From contig QPMI01000494.1 in assembly GCA_004431415.1 (NCBI GenBank), forward strand, positions 496,001 through 560,000: a stretch of DNA of 64,000 nt. Reading direction: 5' to 3'. The position numbers were made by a program, and so were the translations under genes. Source of the DNA: Cyanophora paradoxa (taxonomy: Eukaryota; Glaucocystophyceae; Cyanophorales; Cyanophoraceae). Positions 58,776-64,000 of this stretch are shown here, one piece after another; the stretch's first letter is position 1, and each line of letters starts with the position of its first letter. The notes below the pieces were generated by a model that was not told the origin of the DNA, searched no databases, and was given only the letters and a program-made list of their open reading frames with translations.

Positions 58776-61700
58776 CTACCGCTTCAAATCGCGAGCTACG
58801 GATCCTCCAAAAACAGTGCGGAGGGAATACACGATTCCAAAGGAGTCACCGATGGCCACACGGTCTCCGTACGTGTCCAGCGCGCCCACGCCCGCTCGCG
58901 CCTCGAACGCGCCGATTCTGGTCCCTTTGTCGTTGTCATCGTGCGTCTGGGGGGAGGACGCGCGCCACGCACGGCTGTTAGCCAGAAATGGCCAGGACCG
59001 ATGCGGATATATTGAGAGCTCAGATTTGATCTCCAAAAATGCGCACAGAAACCAGCTTTCCGACGGCGACGACGATGCGTGGTACGGAAGACGGGGAGCC
59101 TGCTGCAGCCGCCGCACTTTGCTGATACCATACACATGCTTTAACCTTGACAGCTGGCCCACCGGTACCGGGCCTTTCTTCCTGCAATCCGAGCTCCAGA
59201 ACCTGCACATGCACACCAACAGAATAAAGATCTTGAGCCAAACGCAAGAATTGATCTAGAGGTAGACGCCGCAGCTAAAGCGGATGCAGCAACTAAATTT
59301 CATCGGGCGCATGGATAACATATACCTTGAACTCTTGGATTTTCGCGAGGGTCGCAAGGTTAAAGATGGAGACGAAGGGCGAATCCTCGAAACAGGCCAG
59401 CAAGCGGCCGGTATCGGGCTGGCCGGGAGTCTCGCTGACGCTAACCGATCGAATTTTGTGGATTCCGAGCTCTTTAGATATCAATGGAGTTTCGTAGGAT
59501 TTTCTTCCAATATCGAAGATCTGAATTTCGTGTGTAAGTCCTGCTGCAGCATCCGGATCCACCTAGGCCTGACAGGTCTAGATGATAGGTCTAGATCTAG
59601 ATGTTTAAATAAGCGAAAATGCATGGCTCGAACGAACCTTGACTGTGGAGCCGCAGACGGCAAGGAGGCGAGCTCCATCGCATGTGTAGGCGAGCGCAGT
59701 GACATTGGGGGCGAGGTTTCTGATCACCTGCACTTGCCGCGGGGCGAGCGGCAGACTTTTCGCGGATCTCTTCGAATTCGGGTTCGGATTCTGGCTCGCG
59801 GTGCCTGTGCGTACTGCCTCGATCGCCCAGACTCGCACCGTCTTGTCCTCGCTTCCGGTGGCTAGGTGGCGGCCGCCGGGAGCCCAGCAGACAGCGTGGA
59901 TGATCCCGTCGTGCCCCTCGACGGTGCCGAGGTGCTCGAAGTCGCCCCCTGCTCGCCAGAGGCGGACAGTGCGGTCCCACGAGCCCGACGCGATGACGCT
60001 GCAGTCCGGCGATATCGCAACCTTCGCGTGGACGTGTGAATTCGAAGTCGTCAGACACTGATTTTGCAATCGCGCCGAGCTCAAGGCTGCAGAACGTGTG
60101 CACGCACAGCGCGAACGATGCCGCCGTGCCCTCGTAGGGTGGCCAGCCAACGGCCCTCCGCGCTCCACACCCGCACGGAGCAGTCGCGGGATCCCGTCGC
60201 GAACCACTCTCCGCTGCTTGCCCACTTGACGCACATCACGCTCGCCTTGTGTGCATGCGACGCGTTTCGGTCGCTGCGCTGCCGCGCCGGCGCCACCAGC
60301 TGCAGCGAGCCTGGTGCAGCGCGTACGTAGTATATATGAGCGTCATGTTCTTTAGGTCGATATTAATATTGGCTTCGGAAACGCACGACTGCGAGGCGCT
60401 TCAGACTCAAATTCCTGCAACTCCGAAAGGAGCGAGCCTGCCGACGATCCGCTATCTGATCGCCTGTGCCGCGTCGACGTCGATATCGATTCCAAGGCTT
60501 GCGCGCCCGCTTTGGGGTTCTTCGATTCCCGCGCCATGCGCTCCACAGCGTGATCGATGGCTCGCCCCACATCCCAAATCTGGTCGCGAGTTTCAGTTAG
60601 ACGTGCGAATTGAATCTGAATTAATTTGATTTCGGCACCTTAACTGTGCGGTCGTCGGAGACGGTGACGAGGAGGCGCTGTCCCGCGAAGCGAACCTGCC
60701 GCACGTCCCGCGCGTGCCCGCGCAGCGTCTCGACCAGCTCGTACGATCTGCCGCCCGGCCCGGTGATGATGAGCGAAGCCCAAGCAAAGCAATCGCATCT
60801 GTTAATCAATTTGTAGCAAACGAGTGCAGCGCACTCAGCGTTCCAGAGTTTGACGTCGTTATCGGCAGAACCCGACGCGATCCAACGCCCGTCCGGAGAC
60901 AAGTCAACCGCATTGACGGCCTTCCGGTGCCCCCGCAAGGTCGCAACGGAGCGACCAGATTTGATGTTCCACACGCGCAGAGTCTTGTCCGTCGAAGCTG
61001 ACACGAGGTACGTGGGGGGCGTGCCTGGTTGAAAGGCAGCGGCGCGGAGTGCCCCCTCGTGGCCCTGCAGAGTAGCCACCTCCGACTGGCTCTGGTGATC
61101 CCAGAGCTGAGTTTGTGTTAGCCGCGGCCTCGTCAAGAGCCTGGATCGGAGAGATCTTGAAATATATATATTTACCTTCAAGGTCTCGTCGTCCGAGCCG
61201 CTGCATATGGTTGTCCCATCAGAGCTATATGCCACATTCCGGCACCAGTCGAGATGGCCTTGCAGTGTCGCCTGCTTCTCCCACGTCTTTGTGGACCACA
61301 AGATGACCGTCCGATCCTGCGCCATACGCGTTCGTGATCGTGATCATGAGCCTCATTTGACCATTCTATCAGTCATGATCATATATACCTCGCTAGCCGA
61401 AGCGAGCTGCTGGGCGTCGGGGCTAAACTGAACGCCCCACACGACGTCCTTGTGCAACTCGAGCCGTGCCAGCAGCTTCAGCGTCGACGCATCCCATACC
61501 TTCACCGTCTTGTCCTGCGAGCCCGTGCAGAAGAACCGACCTCCCGGAATCTTCGGAACAGCCGGTGCCCACGCGGCACAGCGAACGCTGCGCTCGTGGG
61601 AAATTTCGCATGGAATTTCCTGTCCGGTTGCCACGGTCCATAGCTTGGCAGAGCCATCCCACGACGTTGAAACAAGCCGGGATCCATCAGGAGAAACGGC

Positions 61701-64000
61701 CAGGCCCCATATTTCCGCCGAGTGCCCGGTGAGCGTCCGTAAGCAATAATCCTGTTCGCTCTCCTCGGACCCGAGGGGCGGCTTCCGGCTGGCGGAGGAG
61801 CTTGCGGCCAATGCATCAGCCACGTCCCAGATTCTTGCTGTGAAGTCGTCGCCTCCAGAGGCCACCAGAGTGTGGGAGGGGCCGAGAAAGGTGCACGACC
61901 GGATGTTGCCAACGTGGCCCCGGAGCACAGCGACGCAGCGACGCGACGCGAGCTCCCACAATCGTACGGTCTCGTCGAGCGAAGACGAGATGACCAGCTT
62001 TCCGTCAGCGCTAACGCGCACGCAGTGGATAATCCCTACGGCGCGATCTAACGACGTGAATATCTCGGGGAATTCAACCGTTCAGCTAGACTTTGCACGC
62101 GTGCATGCACCTTGATGTCCACGTAGAACGCTCTTGCAGGCCCACCGGCCGGTGTCCCAGATTCGTATAGTTCGATCGGCCGAACTGGAAATGATCGCGC
62201 TCCTGTTTGAAATTGAGGATGAATACGAACGGACAGTTTTGGATTCTCTTGCAATGCAAGCAAGCAAGCGAACCCGTCGGGCGTAAAGGCGACGCTGCGG
62301 ACGGGTCCAGAGTGTCCGACAAGCGTGGTAACCACGACTGGCCGCGCGCTCGCGCAGTCCCACACGATGACCAACTCATCGTCTCCGGCGGATGCAAGGA
62401 GCCGACCGTCCGCCGAGAAGGCGCATGCCCGGACCCAGTCCTTGTGTCCCTTGAGCGGGTGCGAGCGCATGAAGCTCATTTTACCAAGCTCCTTCGTCCA
62501 GAGTGCCAACGTCCGATCCTCCGAAGCGGTGCAGACGGTGTCGGAGCCGCGCCACGCTAGAGCCCAGATCACGTCTTTGTGCGCATCCTTTGCCTCAAAC
62601 TCCAGCTCCCCAGTCGCCGTGCTCCAAACCCGAAGCGAACAGTCGCCGCCCCCCGTCGCCACGGAGCGCCCGTCGGCTGAGAAGGCACACGCTCGAACAT
62701 TTGCCTCGTGCCCCTTCAACGAGTGGCGCGGAGAGTCGGAAGGTGGGTTCGTATCCCAGAGGAAGACGCGCTTGTCCCAGCCGGCGGTGCAGAGCATGGA
62801 TCCATCGGGGGATGCGGAGATCGACCAGACATGTGACTTGTGGCTGCTGCCGGTATCAGGGTGGACGCCGCGGTGCGATTTTCCGGCAGACATCGCTTCT
62901 TTCGCCTTTTCCGCATCCTCCTTCTCCTTTTCTTTGCTCATGTCTTCGATGGTCCTCTGCTCGCCGAAAATCGCAATCTGCTTCCCCAAAGGTGCGTCGT
63001 GATCATGCTGTTTGGAGAGCAGAACGTCCTCTAGCGTTCGGCGTTGCAGAGGCGGGCGGGCAGTGCCGGCCAGCAGCTGATTCCGGCGCTCCTCAATCAC
63101 CGACATGTCCCATTTTCGAATAGAGTGGTCATCAGAACTGCTCGTGATTAACACGCACGTTGCCGCGGCAATTCACAGCCCTGACCAATCCAGCGCACCA
63201 AGAGAGCAGCAGTTTCGAGCCGGTCGAGTATGCAAAGCGTGCCTGGCGGACCTCGGCAACATGGCCGCGGAGCGAGGCAATAAGGAAGCCCTTTTCGTAA
63301 TCGTACACCCTGACCTCGCCGTCCTGCATGCAGTTGATACGAGAATTCAACAAAAATCACAAAGCTGGCGCACTGCAGATGCCGTGGCAAGGAGGAGCTT
63401 GTCGGGCGATTGCTCGACGAAGTTGACTGTCTTGGTGGAGTCCGATAGAGTGGCAAGCGTGCTCCCGGACGCGACGCTCCAAATCTAGCACGGCAAACGC
63501 ATTTAAGCTGTGCATCGGGTCCCGGTAACGCAATTTTTGTACTGGCTCCGCTACCTTCACGCTCTTGTCGACGGAAGCACTGATAATGTTCTTTCCGTCC
63601 GCGGAATACACAGCACTGTATGCACTCGCCTGAGATGTTTCGGAATCGGGAGTCGAAAAATACAAAGAACAGACCAACGAAGTGCGCCACCGTGGCCTCG
63701 GAAGCTTTTCACTTCCTTTTCAAGATACGCGTCCCATATTTTCACCTGAAGCACGAATGAAGCGCGATCGCAAACTGAATTTAGAGTCGAGTTCGAGGGC
63801 ACCTGCTCGTCGTCGCCGCCAGAAACGATGTGATCCCCGTCGGGCGAGACAGCGACCGATCGCACCTGCCCGAGTTCGATTCGTATGCTTTAATTTGCTC
63901 GGCGGTGCCTGATCTTGGGGCGCGCAGGCGCAGGCGCACCCAGTCAAAATGCCCTTTAAGCGATGTAATCACGCTCCAGCTCGTCGTGTCCCAGATGGCG
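58776..64000 (-). CDS. WD40-repeat protein, 5' part beyond the right edge
   Basis: The minus strand from the right edge down to a stop at about 58776 encodes a long array of WD40 repeats split by short introns. The edge itself reads ...IWDTTSWSVITSLKGHFDWV, mid-repeat, so the start lies outside. Clear repeats include TAGWDKRVFLWD, ATGGGDCSLRVWS, CTASEDRTLALWT, SAGDDELVIVWD, SSSLDETVRLWE, ASGGDDFTARIWD, CTGSQDKTVKVWD, SASTDKTLRVWN, ASGSADNDVKLWN, ATGSRDCSVRVWS, ASGSWDRTVRLW and ATGSEDKTVRVWA, more than a dozen in all, enough for two propellers. An acidic/Lys-rich insert (KEKEKEDAEKAKEAM, about 62900) interrupts the array. The last about 250 residues (DIGRKSYETPLIS ... GGSVARDLKR) lack repeats. 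A scaffold role is likely; the partner is unknown. Confidence 0.85.

Overview
The window is a piece of a GC-rich, intron-dense nuclear genome of a unicellular eukaryote, most likely a microalga or related protist. I cannot fix the taxon from the sequence. The host genes have short introns (mostly 50-130 bp), donors such as GTGCGC, GTGAGC, GTCCGC and a C-rich class starting GTACCCC, acceptors ending GCAG, and some micro-exons. Three AT-richer, intron-free, densely packed virus-derived segments sit in the left half.

Layout. 1-about 8.5 kb: right-hand end of a virus-like segment (here E3) carrying spike, fibre and C1q-like genes; its left end is outside the window. 8.7-22.9 kb: host gene A (+), split in a coding exon by element E1 (11178-21620, 10443 bp, TSD TCAGC, imperfect TIRs of 540 and 428 bp). 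23.4-35.0 kb: host gene B (+), split in a coding exon by element E2 (23656-34507, 10852 bp, TSD TCCAGC, TIRs of 337 bp that look identical). 35.4-36.4 kb: gene C (-), 6 exons. 36.96-39.6 kb: a 16-exon histidine-phosphatase gene (+). 40.9-42.9 kb: gene E (-), unrecognised. 43.8-44.4 kb: a short TIR element. 45.2-54.6 kb: long multi-exon gene D (-), unrecognised, with internal segmental duplications. 54.8-58.1 kb: an ArsB/NhaD-type anion permease gene (+) of about 20 exons. 58.8-64.0 kb: a WD40-repeat gene (-) that runs off the right edge.

E1 and E2 are Polinton/Polinton-like virus genomes. They share a syntenic, homologous morphogenesis block (packaging ATPase, major capsid protein, divergent penton, and an unrecognised fourth protein called P3 here) and a related rve-type integrase whose third acidic residue is Asp. 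Their replication genes differ. E1 has a canonical protein-primed family B DNA polymerase with intact exonuclease and palm motifs. E2 has a 1426-residue protein that reads as a highly divergent PolB-like region fused to an SF1 helicase. E1 has all genes open but diverged TIRs. E2 has matching TIRs, but its capsid, penton and P3 genes each carry a net one-base loss.

Working together, the integrase and TIRs would mediate insertion (5-6 bp TSD, both into a YCAGC|GGC context), the polymerase or helicase would copy the element, and MCP, penton and ATPase would build and fill a double-jelly-roll capsid. No maturation protease was seen in either element. The accessory genes (AT-hook, RING, ExoX-like, AP2 extension) suggest host-nucleus interactions, but that is inference.
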